A stretch of 64,000 nt of DNA from Acanthosepion esculentum. Lineage: Eukaryota > Mollusca > Cephalopoda > Sepiida > Sepiidae. The position numbers and the translations under genes were made by a program. Below the pieces are notes generated by a model. The model saw only the letters and a list, made by a program, of their open reading frames with translations. It ran no database searches and had not been told where the DNA came from. Location: contig OZ038488.1 of NCBI GenBank assembly GCA_964036315.1, positions 69,656,342 to 69,720,341 of the forward strand. Direction: 5' to 3'. Of this stretch, positions 44,891-57,150 are shown in pieces. Every line of letters starts with the position of its first letter. The stretch's first letter is position 1.

Positions 44891-46964
44891 GATACTCATG
44901 GGTCACCATCTACCTCATCACAAAGGTGATAGTTAAATTCCAGAAATGACACACACAAAAAAAAAGAAAAAAAAAGAAGACATGCAACCACAGGTGAAAT
45001 AAAGGGTACCATTCTCATTCCTAGAAAGTTATCAAAGCCAATAGGCATCTGATAGAGTACAGGAGCCAAAAAGTCAGAATTACAAGAGAAGCAAAATATG
45101 GAATTAAGTCTAAAAAGAACCATTGTATTATAACAGCTAGTCTCAAACAGGAAAACAAGAATATAAGTGCAAAAGACGCTAATATAAAACTCAGTGTGTA
45201 TGTTTATATGTGTGATGGGGGTGCTGAAGTTCTCAGCTCAATCAAGAGGGGATTTTAAAAATTGTGATATTTTCTCAAATTCTGGAAAGTAGGTTGGGCT
45301 AAGAACTTGTGTGCATTCACAGACACACGTGTAACACTTCTCTACAAAACCAAAAGAGACCACTACAGAGATGGCCAAATTGCCCATCTCTATTCTGATT
45401 ATATAGTGGAAAGACAATTTTCTGAAATTTTAAACTTGGCAAACAAAAAAAAAAAAAAGCATAATTTACATGTGTTATTTTTTAGCTTGAAGTTAAATGG
45501 ATAATGATCCCCCCCCACACACACACACACACTAATATCATTATATAATACCATTTTACAAGTTGTCTTTACTGAAAATTTCTCAATTTTTTTTATTTTA
45601 TTTTTTTTATTATACATATTTTTTTTAGTAAATTTTGTAATGGAAAATTTTTGCTCCTAAAGTAAATGGCTTCAAATTCCTAAAAATGAATGCAAAAAAT
45701 GAAGATATGTAAAGAACTTTTTGGATTCATTAAGAAAATATCAAACAATTTTATCTTTGTCTCCTTGTTAATTTCTATGTTTTTAATGTACTTTTAAAAG
45801 TTAAGCATCTCCAGTCTTGCTTGCTACCTTTGTTACAATGAAAAATGACAAGTGTTAACAGATACATGTTAGTGAAAGGGTGGCATCTGCTAATATTTCT
45901 CACTTTCTCCCTCACCTATCATCATAGATAACTTTTTCCCCCCTCCTAACATTCATTTTTATAATAAGATTTAATTTTAGTTCCATTTTTATGAAGAGAG
46001 GGAATTTTCTTCTGTATTTAACTCGCCTTTCCTTCTTTGAAAATGTACTAAATTAACATTTTTGTCAATTTAGAAACTTTAAATAAATGCGGCTGAACAT
46101 TTCCTTCTAACACCCACATTCGCCAAGAATAGATAAATACCAAAATGACAAGCTTTACCTGAGCAGGTATTATCCTACCAGGTGCAGATAAGAAATAAAA
46201 CATACCCTCTTTTCAATTCTTCTCCTCACTACAATTCAGGACATAATGCACTACAGAAAAAAAAAATGGTATGTGGGGAAAAGACAAAGAGATGCAAAAA
46301 TGGAATGTACTGAACACTGACAAAATGTCATGTAGAAATGTGTATGTAGATAGATATATTACACATACATAAACACACGTTTTATATATGACAGGTATGT
46401 CTAGGACATTCACAATCTTACAGAAAATGGCAGAAGCATTTTTAGCAACATTAGCTAGAAAATAAGTGCCAAGAAGGTACCAATCTGTCAGAGAAAACAA
46501 AGAAGCCTAATTAACTACCAACCAAACTATCATGTTGCTTTCATCACAAGAGAAGCAGCATAAAGATTTTTCGAAACAGCAGTGATTATTGCAACCAAAA
46601 GAGAAAAACATAACATTGTAAGCCACTCTTAACTGACTATTTGACATTTAACATGAGCATAACATATTGTTGTGCTGTTTAGTGATTACAGAACTGGACT
46701 TAAGCCTCTTAGGGGTCTATGTTGTTCTTGTAGTGAAGTATAAACAATAAACAATGTTTTTCAATACAGGATTTTTTTTTCTTTTAGTTGCATGCTCTAA
46801 GTGTCAAGGACATCATTAAAGATAATGACAAAGTTAAATAAACAGAAGTGTAAAAGCAACAGTTTTGTTCTAGTTTTCTGGTAGATTTCATTTTTAAGGA
46901 TTTATCAGTTATTATAATAACACTGGTGTGTTGCCTGTCATATGATGTTTTAATACAATATATA
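44891..46964. other. No gene seen
   Basis: AT-rich sequence. A CA array with a preceding C run lies at 45510-45532. Long poly-T stretches lie near 45590-45630. Open frames at 45399-45617 and 46213-46500 (both minus) look like chance. Confidence 0.5.
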
Positions 46965-47660
46965 TATATTTTTTTTTTTTAATTTTATTTATTCTTCTTG
47001 TCACTGTGCAATACACAATGAAACTGGATAGTAGTCTCCAGTTGAATCAACAAATAAAAAAATAAATAAATAAAAAATAAGAAAAAGCATGAACAAATAC
47101 AGGTGAACACAAACAGCATAGACAGAAGAAAAGTAATAACATTGAAAATACTTTGAAAATAGTTAGCATGCATCAGTGTTCATTTTAAGCAGGGCCTAAG
47201 GATAAAAGCTGTTCCTAAAGTGCTTTGTCCCATAACTAAAATGTCAGCCTGAGAGTAATAGTTCAAACAAATGGCACCCAGGATGCATGCTCTCTTTCAT
47301 TATGTTTTCTGCTCTGCAGCACCGAAAATTGGAAATTTCCTCCAAGGAGGGCAGCAAGCAGCCAATTATTTTCTGGGTAACATCTATAACCCTTATGTCC
47401 ATTGCCAAGCAACTAGTCTAACAAACAGTGATTCAGTATACCAGCACACTTGCAATACAGTAGTTCCATTTGTCAATTATTTTTTCTGAGAATTGTCAGT
47501 AAATATTGTTGCTGGTGTGCTTTCTTGATTAATGTGATGGTATTGCTAGTCCAGGAGAAATCCTATCTAATGTACATGCCTAGCAACTTAAATTTTATCC
47601 ACCCTCTCCACACAAACACCACCAATAACAAAAAGGACAGGTTCACTCTTAAACAATAAG
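46965..47660 (-). pseudogene. CR1/L2-type LINE, 5'-truncated 3' end with poly(A) signal
   Basis: On the minus strand the coding remnant shows FSWTSNTITLIKKAHQQ (about 47560-47505; family form LSW..N...L.KKA.QRLY.LR), then IGCLLPSLEEI near 47350 and HPGCHLFELLLSG near 47270. A segment rich in HFRNSFYPQAL follows near 47200. This is the end of the RT polyprotein of the CR1/L2 group, with frameshifts and stops. The 3' UTR has cattgtgtattgcacagtga, very like the conserved 3' end of L2/CR1 elements, then AATAAA at 46988-46993 and an A-tail (poly-T on the plus strand at 46969-46980). It is a classic retroposed 3' end and cannot move. Confidence 0.85.
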
Positions 47661-47904
47661 GACCCTGTTTGGTTGGGTCAGCAGTTGGTGCAGCCATGAA
47701 TGTAGAGAAAAGAGCTGAATTTTATGATTTAATGTTGACTTTGTATATGTTCTACTGAAGGGAAATACAGCTGCTGCTATAACAAAACTTTATACTTATG
47801 ACAATAGTTTTCATCAGTGGGACATTCTAGCAACAACAAAAACAAAGAAAAAAAGAAAGAAATTGAACAACCCTCAACATAGACACACAATGTCCATTCT
47901 CCAC
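47661..47904. other. No gene seen
   Basis: A short spacer between two LINE remnants of opposite orientation. Confidence 0.5.
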
Positions 47905-48350
47905 AACTATGTTGCTGATATTTACTTTCAGTGTTTCATTTATCTTGCTTTCTATTTTCTCTCAGTCACTTTCCTACTGCCGAAATGTCGCTTCCCTGTA
48001 CCTTTCCCATAATTACTTTCACCATAATTGTTCTGATGAGTTTTCTTCTTTGGTACTTCAACTTCATGAATTAAAACACAGTACTAGATTGGCAGTTAGG
48101 TTTCATAATTTCACTGATAAAATTGCTAGTTGAAACTATGTTTTATGCTAATAGTTTCTTTTCTTGCACTTCTCACTTGTGGAACTGACTTTCCTGTCAA
48201 CAATGATCTTCAAATATTTAAATGCATGTCAACTGTCATCCTCTGTCTCCTTGAACCATGTTCTTTTATTGTTTACAGTTTCTTTCACTCTCAGTAACTT
48301 TTTGCATCCTCATAGTTTTTATTGTCCTGCTTGGGGTGTACTAGAAAACA
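47905..48350 (+). pseudogene. LINE ORF2 C-terminal remnant, longer copy of the 6-kb family
   Basis: The frame at 47909-48133 carries RNVASLYLSHNYFHHNCSDE, then LHELKHSTRLAVRFHNFT. In the complete family this reads like RRKVASLSLFYRYFHG.CSDEL, the known C-terminal segment of many invertebrate LINEs. After stops come FLHFSLVEL and IFKYLNAC, where LWNSLP and the following helix should be, and the tail block ctcagtaa...ctgcttgggg. It is 5'-truncated and broken. It shares its tail with 3.64-3.89 and 6.04-6.43 kb in the same orientation. Confidence 0.75.
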
Positions 48351-48664
48351 AACACTGTGTTTTATATATGAATAAATTTTTGTCTTATCAAATGGATTTA
48401 ATTTATTCAGAAAATTCAAGTTTGCTGAAAACAAGAAGCAAATTTGTTTTAATTATATTGACAGGCTTTTGTCTTTATAAAAGAAAAATAGAATAGTCAA
48501 AAGTCATACAAAGCCACAAATGTTCAGTACACAATAATAATGATAATAATGTTAAACTAGCTTGTTAGTCACTTCCCTAATGCAAAAAATCCAAAATCCT
48601 ATTCCAAAACTATTTTTTTAACATAAAAGAATGAATGTAAATTCAAAGTTGGCTATATTTTTGT
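48351..48664. other. No gene seen
   Basis: AT-rich sequence between a LINE tail and a SINE. Confidence 0.5.
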
Positions 48665-48985
48665 ACTGCTTATCAACCCTTTGTAAGTTAATTAAAGCTA
48701 GAAATTTTTTTTTTTTTGAGATAATGATTTAGTGATACAAGTCTTACTAATTAATCCATAGCTGGAGGGAGAAGAGGTGGATCCATACCTTTCCCAAGGG
48801 TATTTACATGTAAATAAATATAACAAACACAACTGAAATTGGAACTTCAATTAACAATTCTGAGCCATTATCCATTACACCACTTGCACATCCAAGCTTA
48901 CAGCACCTGATGTTACAAGTAGTTACCCATCTAGGTACTAACCAGGCTTGACATTGCTTAACTTCAGTGATTGTACAGGAACCTT
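48665..48985 (-). mobile_element. 5S-tRNA chimeric SINE, copy 3
   Basis: The 5S-like head lies at 48894-48982 on the minus strand (aagcttacagcacctgatg, tctaggtactaaccaggctt, tgcttaacttcagtga in plus-strand reading). It is followed inward by the tRNA-like unit (about 48810-48893), the body (atccatagctgg, ggtggatccatacctttccc) and the tail ttatcaaccctttgtaag. It has the same junction as the copies at 11.6 and 18.5 kb. It is noncoding. Confidence 0.77.
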
Positions 48986-49964
48986 AATTCAAAGTGTACA
49001 GTTATTTAGGTTAGACTAACAAAGCCATAATCACAAGCAATTTTGTTCAAGAGAATAAGTTGCTAATCTATAATCAACTACAAGAGGTACCCAGGTAAAT
49101 ATATTGAAAAAAGTTACTAACAAATCAGTTTGTGAGATGAACTTGTTAACCATTACACAACCATTGTCATCTGTCTGATCTTTGTTATTCACTAAGATTA
49201 GCTTTGTCTAACACAAAGTCATAACTCTGACAAATGCAGTAGGTACTGAATTCACTATACTAGCAATGTTATACCAGACAAAATTACTAATCATTCTTCA
49301 ATACCAAATTAAATAATTAATGTGTCAAAAGATTAGAAATACAGACATTTTAAAATAGGCAAAAAATGATAATTTGTGTATATATGGCTCAAGTTAATAC
49401 CAACTATGAATACACAATCATCATTTCTTCTGTAAAGTAAGGAAAAAAATAGCAAAAATAAATAATACCTGTAGCTTTGTTGTTACCAAGTGCCAAGAAA
49501 TAATTGTTTTCATTCAAAAGAATAAGATTTTTGACTTTACGGGTGAATACATTTCAAGACTTGGCATTCATAAGAATTAGTCAACTGAATTCAAGCATAA
49601 AAGAAGCCAATGAGTAAGCCTTCAACTACTACCATTGACTGTATACATAACATAGAAATGCTTAATTAATGATTAAGACTTTGAAGCATGCTTGATGAAG
49701 TCAACATCTATGAAAGAGTTCTGAATGTTCTTGCAAATTAGTTGACCATGAATAAAATATAAAAAATGTTTCAGTATAATTAGTTGCAATGAATTATGAT
49801 TGAAGATCAAAAATGCATTTTTATATTTTATGAGAAATTAAGTAGTTTTAAAGCAGATGCTCTATAGCTAATTTCATATGAGAAAAGAGATATCTTTAGT
49901 ACAAATAAAAAAAATTAGAGACAACTATCTAATAAGTGTAACTTTCTCCTTTGCCTTAGCAACA
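48986..49964. other. No gene seen
   Basis: AT-rich sequence without recognisable elements. Confidence 0.5.
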
Positions 49965-50560
49965 GTAGTTATATGATGTGGTAGGGAATCTACAAGGTGC
50001 TGTAGCTATTGCATGGGTATATATCTCCAGAAATGTCCAGATGTTTATTGGGTGTGGCTGCAGACAATTTAGTGACATCTACAGCATACACCATCTATGG
50101 GATTTAAATCTGCCAAGTGCAGAGGGACAATGGAGTCCTTGGAAGTCAAACATATATTCCTAGAATCAGTTTTGTGTCACCTGCAAATGATGGGGAGTTG
50201 CATTATCTTGCCAGAATAAAACATCATTATTGGGATATATGGCAAGCATAAAGGAGTTCAAATAGTTTGCAAGAAGATCAATGTATATCACCCATATCAT
50301 GACTCAAATTTTACAAATGATTCTAGCAGACTCCAATAGAACACATCCCATACTATTACAGATGTACAACTAATTTGTATAATACACTAGGCAAACGGGC
50401 TAGATCCATAGCCTCATACATTCTCTACACATTAACTGAACAGTTAACCCAAAAGATCTGGAAACATTTGTCTGACCAAGAAACTTGATACCAGTCTTCC
50501 ACAGTCCACTGATAATGTTCTCTGGGCTCCAAGTGAGATGAAATAATCAATTCCATTGTA
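49965..50560 (-). pseudogene. Tc1-like transposase relic
   Basis: On the minus strand, scattered over frames and in the right order, are REHYQWTVEDWYQVSWSDK (about 50535-50480; family form REH..WT.EDW..V.WSDES, first catalytic aspartate), VLFWQDNATPHHLQVTQN (about 50215-50160; family form F.QDNA..H.A, second aspartate), a DLNPI-like piece (about 50105) and IPMQ-LQHLVDSLPHH (about 50015-49970; the C-terminal LV.SMP.R). Stops and frameshifts are frequent. This is the DDE domain of a Tc1-type cut-and-paste transposase. I could not find its terminal inverted repeats. The open frame 50444-50776 overlaps its upstream part, but its N-terminal sequence is not recognisable. Confidence 0.7.
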
Positions 50561-51945
50561 CCAATAATGATACCAGTGTTGATTAAAAACTACAAAATCC
50601 CAAGGAATAAAGCATATACTGTACAGTGAATTTTCTGATGGGTTCAGCAGTACTAGTGTTGAACTGGGATGTGATCTGAAACCATGTTCACCCCCTTTCT
50701 TTGGATAGTTACCATTCTTGCCAATTGCCAACAATCCTGTTCTTGCATCACCTGTGGGTTCCCACAGTTCTTGCATATTACTGATGCCTGCTCAGAATTC
50801 GCATTCCTCATATACTCTTGCTAGTGTTGCCCCCCGCAACACACACAAAAAAAAAATTAACTAAAGCAATTGCCAACTTTTAGATAGAAAGCCTTATCTT
50901 TCTAGCCTCAACAAAGCTTCCACAATCAAACCATATCAAATCTTGTCCATATCACATGGCTGCCACAATTACAACATAATAGGGATTCTACCTTTTTACC
51001 TACCTTTTATATACAGCTCATCTAGCTTAGTTCATTTATACAAGATGGGAAAGGAAGAAGCATCCAATATATTGCTATTAGCAATTATTTAGCAATTCAG
51101 TTATTACTCCTGGGATCATATTCCCCTCCCCCATTCCCTCACCATGTTGTAGCTTCCTGTAGATATGTACAAACTGGAGGTTTTGGGAGAAATACACCAA
51201 TAGGTTAAAGGTTACCAACAAGCTGAAATGAAGCTTTACTCTCTCTTAATTTGTTATGTGTTAATCAATGCACAGAATATTCCATAAAAACTTTTTTTGG
51301 ATCAACATATGCAAATTTTAGAAACAAAACAGATAAGATACCAACATTATCAAAGAAAAATAAAGAGATTATATAGAAATGTCTGGAGAAGTAACCACTT
51401 AAAATACTGTGAGATAATTGTGTCACCTAAAATTTAGAATAAAAAAATAAATATATATAAAAAAAAAAAAAAAGCTTGCTATTCCTCATAAAGAAACATC
51501 AATAATAATCTTAAAAAATTAACAACTCCATTTCAAATTATGATGAACAAATCAATTTGCAAAATGCAGATAATAATTATGGCTCCAAACAGAAATGACT
51601 TTATTATCTGACCATGAGAAAAGACAATATGACTCCTCTGACACAACCACAAGAGAAGCAGCTGTCACTGGGTTAACATTCATGTTATACTGAAAAACAC
51701 ACTCCAAAGCAGGTGATATGATAATTAATCTGAGCCAAAATAACAAAATTTCTTTATATTCATGAAATCCCGGAAAAATTCAATTTTAAATAGGTAAAAA
51801 AATGTTCATAAAATTAAATATGTCTACTGGTCCTATTGTCTGAGAAATAGTTAATTTTAATATTTACATAAAGTCATCAAGGCACATAGAAGAAATACTT
51901 ATGTACAGATAAAGAAAAATGTGCATGTATATTATATACACTCAC
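50561..51945. other. No gene seen
   Basis: The first 270 bp could be the 5' part of the Tc1-like element, but I see no helix-turn-helix. The rest is AT-rich sequence with a poly-A tract near 51460. Confidence 0.45.
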
Positions 51946-51991
51946 ATCATTGTCTTTGCAAAATCTTGTTGAAAACTTGGAATTCACTTAC
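51946..51991 (-). promoter_or_regulatory. Candidate recursive splice site with possible 46-nt exon
   Basis: Read on the minus strand, a branch-point-like cttaac and a pyrimidine tract (ttttcttttcttttcag) are followed at once by gtaagt, giving CAG|GTAAGT. This is a 3' splice site fused to a consensus 5' splice site. Such juxtaposition is the hallmark of recursive (ratchet) splice sites in long introns. A second donor-like gtgagt lies 46 nt downstream, so the stretch could also act as a small exon. Read in frame 0 it is open until a TGA in its last codon; the other two frames stop at once. If real, the window, or part of it, is intron of a minus-strand gene. Confidence 0.35.
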
Positions 51992-53325
51992 CTGAAAAGA
52001 AAAGAAAATTTGTTAAGTTTTTCATTTCATAAAGGAAAAAAATTTAAAACATGAAAATACATTATTTTTACTTACAAAAATAAGTAAATAAAAAAAAAAA
52101 GAAGAAAAAACTTTCCAATCATTTTAGCCTAGACATTTTTTTTTTTTTTTTTTTTTTCAGTTTATGAAGTATTGTGACTAATGACATTACCACTCTGCAA
52201 AAATGATATTTCTGGATGAAAGCTTAAAGTCCAATGTGCTGTCATTAAAATCTTGAGCAAAATCAAAAAACCTATTTCAATTTGCTATTAGAAATTTAGG
52301 TATATATCATGGACTTTCAAGCTACCTAACTGGATAGAAACCATCTTAAAATGACTTGAAATATAAACTACAAATAGTGAATGACTAACAAAATCTCTAT
52401 ACCAATACTTCCATAGATCTCTCTTCTGTTGAAGTGTTTACATAAATATCTAAATACTTTTTGGTATTCAATGCTATAACCAACCTAACATTGAACATAC
52501 TCTTCCAGATGTTCTAAAATAATCTTGTAATAATATGAGTCTAACCTCTGCTGGTCAGAAGATACCAGTGATTCAATTCACATAAGCTAAGTGAAATAAC
52601 ATATGTGATTTGTATATATGTTTACCTTATTGATAATTAATCCCCCTGCTCTCTAGTAGATTTCAGTAAAGGAGGGGGAAAACCTGGATGAATAGCATAA
52701 AAATCCAAGTTTGTTTATCAAGCCAATAGTTGTCTATCAATATTGGCACCTTGAAATAACTTACTTTGGCAAGAATTTGAGAACTTCATTACTTCAATCT
52801 CAATTCTGAAATGAAAGAAAACAAGAAAACCACAGAAACAACCCAAAGTTTACCACGCCAAACAATTGAATGACGCGAAGAGTTAATAACTTTACCACAC
52901 ATAATTAATCATTTTCCATTCATACACTCATTCATAAAAATGTTAAACAGTAGTATTAAAAAAAAATACAAACTGAGTAAACATTCATTCACTGGCGATC
53001 TGTGTGGTTTTGGCCTTCTGAAAGGATCCTTATTCCAACCATTGTTTTTACTGTTTTATTTGATTGATTGATTGATTGACACTTTTTATTTCAATATTTT
53101 GGATGTTCTGTTATTAGCAAATCAAGGAGAAAAGTTTGCTCATTAAAAAAACAAAAAAAATAAGGCCATTTCACAAAACAAAGAGCATTACAAACCAAAA
53201 TGTAAACTAGAAAGCACTCAGAGAGGGTATACTTATGCCAATACCAGTAAAACCTATTACACATCCCAGACTATGCCATGACAAAAGTTTGTAATAATTA
53301 TTCATCAGAAATTACAAATAACAGG
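51992..53325. other. No gene seen
   Basis: AT-rich sequence with a poly-T tract at 52138-52157 and a (TTGA)n run near 53060-53078. Confidence 0.5.
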
Positions 53326-53680
53326 TAAACAGACATGAGTGAATATATAACCTATGTCCAACTTTGTTGGCAAAGGTAATAATTTGATGACTAACACAAG
53401 GAGAAATTTCCTAACTAAAAATACAAGAATAAGTTAAATCTGCTCAAGTCGAGATAGAATGCAAGGATGATAACTGTATATCCTTTTTTCCTATGTATTT
53501 TCAAATGACTGCCTTAATATATGAAATATCTCTTAACTCAAAAAAATAAATAAAAAATCTCTGGATTCAGCCCCAAATTATTTATTGGCTCATAGTACAC
53601 CTTCCCATAAAATATTGAAATTTATTGAGAACTCATGAATATATAACCTCTGTTCAACTTCATTAGCAGAGGTAAAATAA
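53326..53680. repeat. Diverged direct repeat about 300 bp apart
   Basis: Block 53330-53385 (gagtgaatatataacctatg, caactttgttggcaaaggta) recurs at 53628-53680 (tgaatatataacctctgttc, caacttcattagcagaggta). It may be a pair of short repeats or the ends of an unknown element. Confidence 0.6.
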
Positions 53681-56554
53681 ATAAAATAAAAAGCTTTGCA
53701 CATTCTTTTTATCTAACAGAACAGCTAAAGACTTCATAATGAAATATTTTAATATACTAGCTGCAAGCCAATACTGAGAATGTGTTCTATAGAAATACTA
53801 AAAGTACTTTCAGCACAAGCTGAGAAATTCAATGTACCCTATTTTTATTCTTCCAACAAATGGAGACAAAAAGATTAAAAAGTACTCTTTATAGATGAGC
53901 TTGATATTTCTAGCTTCAATGAGGTAGCATTCATAGCACAGACGTGCTAAGTAGAGGAATTCTAGTCTTATTGCACTAGTAAAAATTAGTCTTTGAAGAG
54001 TGTAGATTACTAACATTAATCTTGAGTTGACATTTAAATTGTCTATGCTTTCAAAGGATTCAACATTGTGCTATATTTGCAAAGATTTATCTTGCACAGG
54101 ATAATGATGCTATCAAACATTTTAATCATTCTAAAAGTTAAATTCTATTAATCTTGAGATTTAATTTCTTAAAATCAGTCTCCTCACACTGGCCTATAAC
54201 ACATTTAAACCAGGAATGATTTTAAGATGTAGATTAATAACCAATTACATTTCAACATTGATTCCAACAAAATATTTTTATATAAACATACTTCATTTTG
54301 ATATTTATATAATTTGGTCATAGATTTCTTAATTTATAAAACTCTAATGACCAGATGTTATTAAAAATTTGCTTAAAAAGTCTACAAAGCATAAAACTTT
54401 TGTTTTGTATTAGTGAACTAAAACATCATATCATAGGTTTTCAAAACTGAAAGTGCTTTTCATACCATTTCACTTTTTCTCCTTTAAGTACAAAAAGCCC
54501 CATCAACTTATATACAAAGAAAGAATGTTGCCATTGTCATTGTTAGAAGTTGTCATCATCATCATCTGACATGGGCTGAGAATTAATTTACACAAACCCA
54601 TATAATTTTAGTGATAACAAGACATGACTATTGTATCATGTCATTGTTGCAAGCACAAGACAAAATACTATAATGACAAAAACTGACCAAAGTATTTTTT
54701 CTCTTTTAAAAAAACACAAGAAATGGTTCTTTTCATAATCCTATCATAAATTCTAAAAGAGATAAAGAGGCACAAAATAGGGAAACCCTTACGAGTATTT
54801 ATTAAATTGAGTGTAGCCTGCCACAAGGCCACATGGTATACCTAAAAAAAAAAAAATGAATGATATGTTTTGGTCACTTGTTACACTCCAGTGAGGAACC
54901 GAGTGTATATTATCAACACAGAAAATAGAAGTTGGAATTTCAACTTAGAGTGCTTATATACACATTGTACTATTACATTTGTGAAAGGCATCAATCCACC
55001 ACTCGAGGTGGATCAACAAAACCTTTATCATGTATCTGGGATTCCATAATGGCTGATATAGTAGAATGCAATCAAGTCAGGAATTTTCTTTCTACTATTT
55101 ATAACATATAAACCAGTACTAACTGTTCTATGTTACTTGGAGAAGGAACAGGTACTGCCAGCCAACTCTCCTCGCACTAGAAATGCCACAGAGAAGGTCC
55201 AGCATAGTGCCCTAAGAGAATATAGGACTAACAAAAAAAAAGTATTTAGTCAGGTTTATTTCCTTTATTATTATAATCATCATCGTCGTCCACACTCCAA
55301 GTTTGCCTTGCTAAACAAAGAGGGCTGAAACAAAATTGTAGGTAAAACTCTTTTCCTTAGAACTTAATCTTCATCAAAATAAAACCCTTCTTCTCTGAGG
55401 CATTTAAAAAAAAACACAAGTGCAAGACCAAACTGATAATATTCAAAAGAACTGAGCATCTTGGAACAACAAACCATATTTGCTCTATTAACTTCGCCTG
55501 ACAGTCTCTTTGAAATACACTTCTTCATCTCTTTGTCCAGATAATCAGAGTGAAAGCACAGCATTCTTTGGCTGCACTTTTTATCAAGAAATCATTTCTA
55601 ACAAACAACAACAATCAGATACAAAGACAAGACTAACACAACAGCTGACAATGTCACGAACATCTTTGTCTAAAATAACATTTACATTCTGAAGAAAGAG
55701 TCACACTAGTCTTTGGTTAATAGAGCTCATATTTGTGCATTACTAACAGGAGCTGACAGATTAGTTTTTGATGTATAAAGCATAAAAAATTATAAAAGCC
55801 TACAAAGACAATTTCTTTTTGAACATTAATATCAATGAATGTAGTATCTATTTTAAAATAGTCGAATTTACAAAATATCTTTGTTGACATTTTATTAAAC
55901 TGTAAAAAGTTTATTTGTTTATTATGAAGTATAAAAATACAAAACAATGAAAGGGAAGAATCTTGAAATTTTGTAATCTTCAAAGGAACATTAAAATTAT
56001 GAATAATATCCAGTCACAAACAAGAAGTGACTATTGATATTGTCACTTTCAGTTCCACACCATAATCATTGTATAATGACAGCAAATACATCAAGCCTTA
56101 AGAAGAGAGAAGAAATTGGAATTAAATTAATCATTATTTAAAAGGAACAAAAAAGTAGTTATAAGTACATCAGAAAAAATATTTACACTTGCTGAAATGG
56201 GCATAAAGGACTGAAATCAATAAATGAGTTTCAAAAAGCTTCCTACACTGACGGAAAAAAAACAGTATTTTGTTTTTGTTATTTATTAAATAATTATTAT
56301 GCATAAAGGTTGTTTGCATTTTGTAGTTATTTTTAATTAAGTGCTACATCAAGCAGTTTAATGACACAAGGAATTTGTCTGTAAACTACCATAAAAGATA
56401 TTGAGGATAATATTTTCAAATTCCAGTATAAAGAAATTGTAAGCTTCTTCAAACAAAAATTCAAACTTTGTTACAAAGCATCTAAGTTATTTTAAGGTTG
56501 ATCCTTTTTGTTCATGTGAATTGTCGACACTAATAATTATTTCATATTGCAAGA
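53681..56554. other. No gene seen
   Basis: AT-rich sequence. A short perfect stem atccacc/ggtggat lies near 54995-55014. Open frames at 55137-55328 (plus), 55364-55564 (minus) and 55717-55983 (minus) have no family resemblance. Confidence 0.5.
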
Positions 56555-56835
56555 TAAAGTCATTATTTACACTATTTACATTCTTCAGACTATAGCACTC
56601 CTTAAATAATAGACAGAGAACATCACTGGAAAATACAAAAACTTAAGGAATCAGCACATATTCTAGGCCACAAAAATCTCCTAAGCCAGTCAAGCATAGA
56701 AATTAATATAGGAACCAGTAATAACGAATCCTAGAGAAAACGCAATAATAACAAAAATTGTAATATGAGCTCTTAAAAAAAATGGTATTTGAGACATTAC
56801 ATTTACAAGTTCCAAAAATTCATACACTGATGTCC

Positions 56836-57150
56836 TCAAGGACACATGGCCCAGTGGATAAAAGTGTTGGTTGGAACCAGTGACTTGATCCAAAGAGTTG
56901 TGAGTTCAATAAACTTGGAGAGTTGAGTTAAACAGAGATAATGGAGACATCCAGAAGAGGGATGGCATGGGGAACTAGAACAATCTACTCTGGTGGATGA
57001 AGTAAATGGTTCAGTTTGAAAGCGGCTGAAGTGAGTATACAACAGTCAAAACATTGTGAATATGGCAACAAAAATGAGGACAACTGTCTGAAGAATGTAA
57101 ACAGTCTAAATAATTATAATACTTCATCTAAGAAATATAGACAGACACTG
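56836..57150 (+). mobile_element. tRNA-derived SINE of the tttacactatttaca family
   Basis: The head has box A-like tggcccagtggataaaa (56847) and box B-like gtgagttcaataaac (about 56900). The body has gcatggggaactagaacaat, shared with 60.96 kb, and acaacagtcaaaacattgtg followed by atggcaacaaaaatgagg. The end reads aatgtaaacagtctaaataa then tataatacttcatctaag. This copy shows that the family, also present inverted at 4.9-5.4 kb, is tRNA-derived. An inverted piece of its end lies at 56562-56590. Confidence 0.7.

Noticed and set aside
50444..50776. 110-codon open frame taken as an intact gene
   Set aside because: Its downstream part overlaps, in another frame, the Tc1-like catalytic block, so the long frame is most likely accidental.
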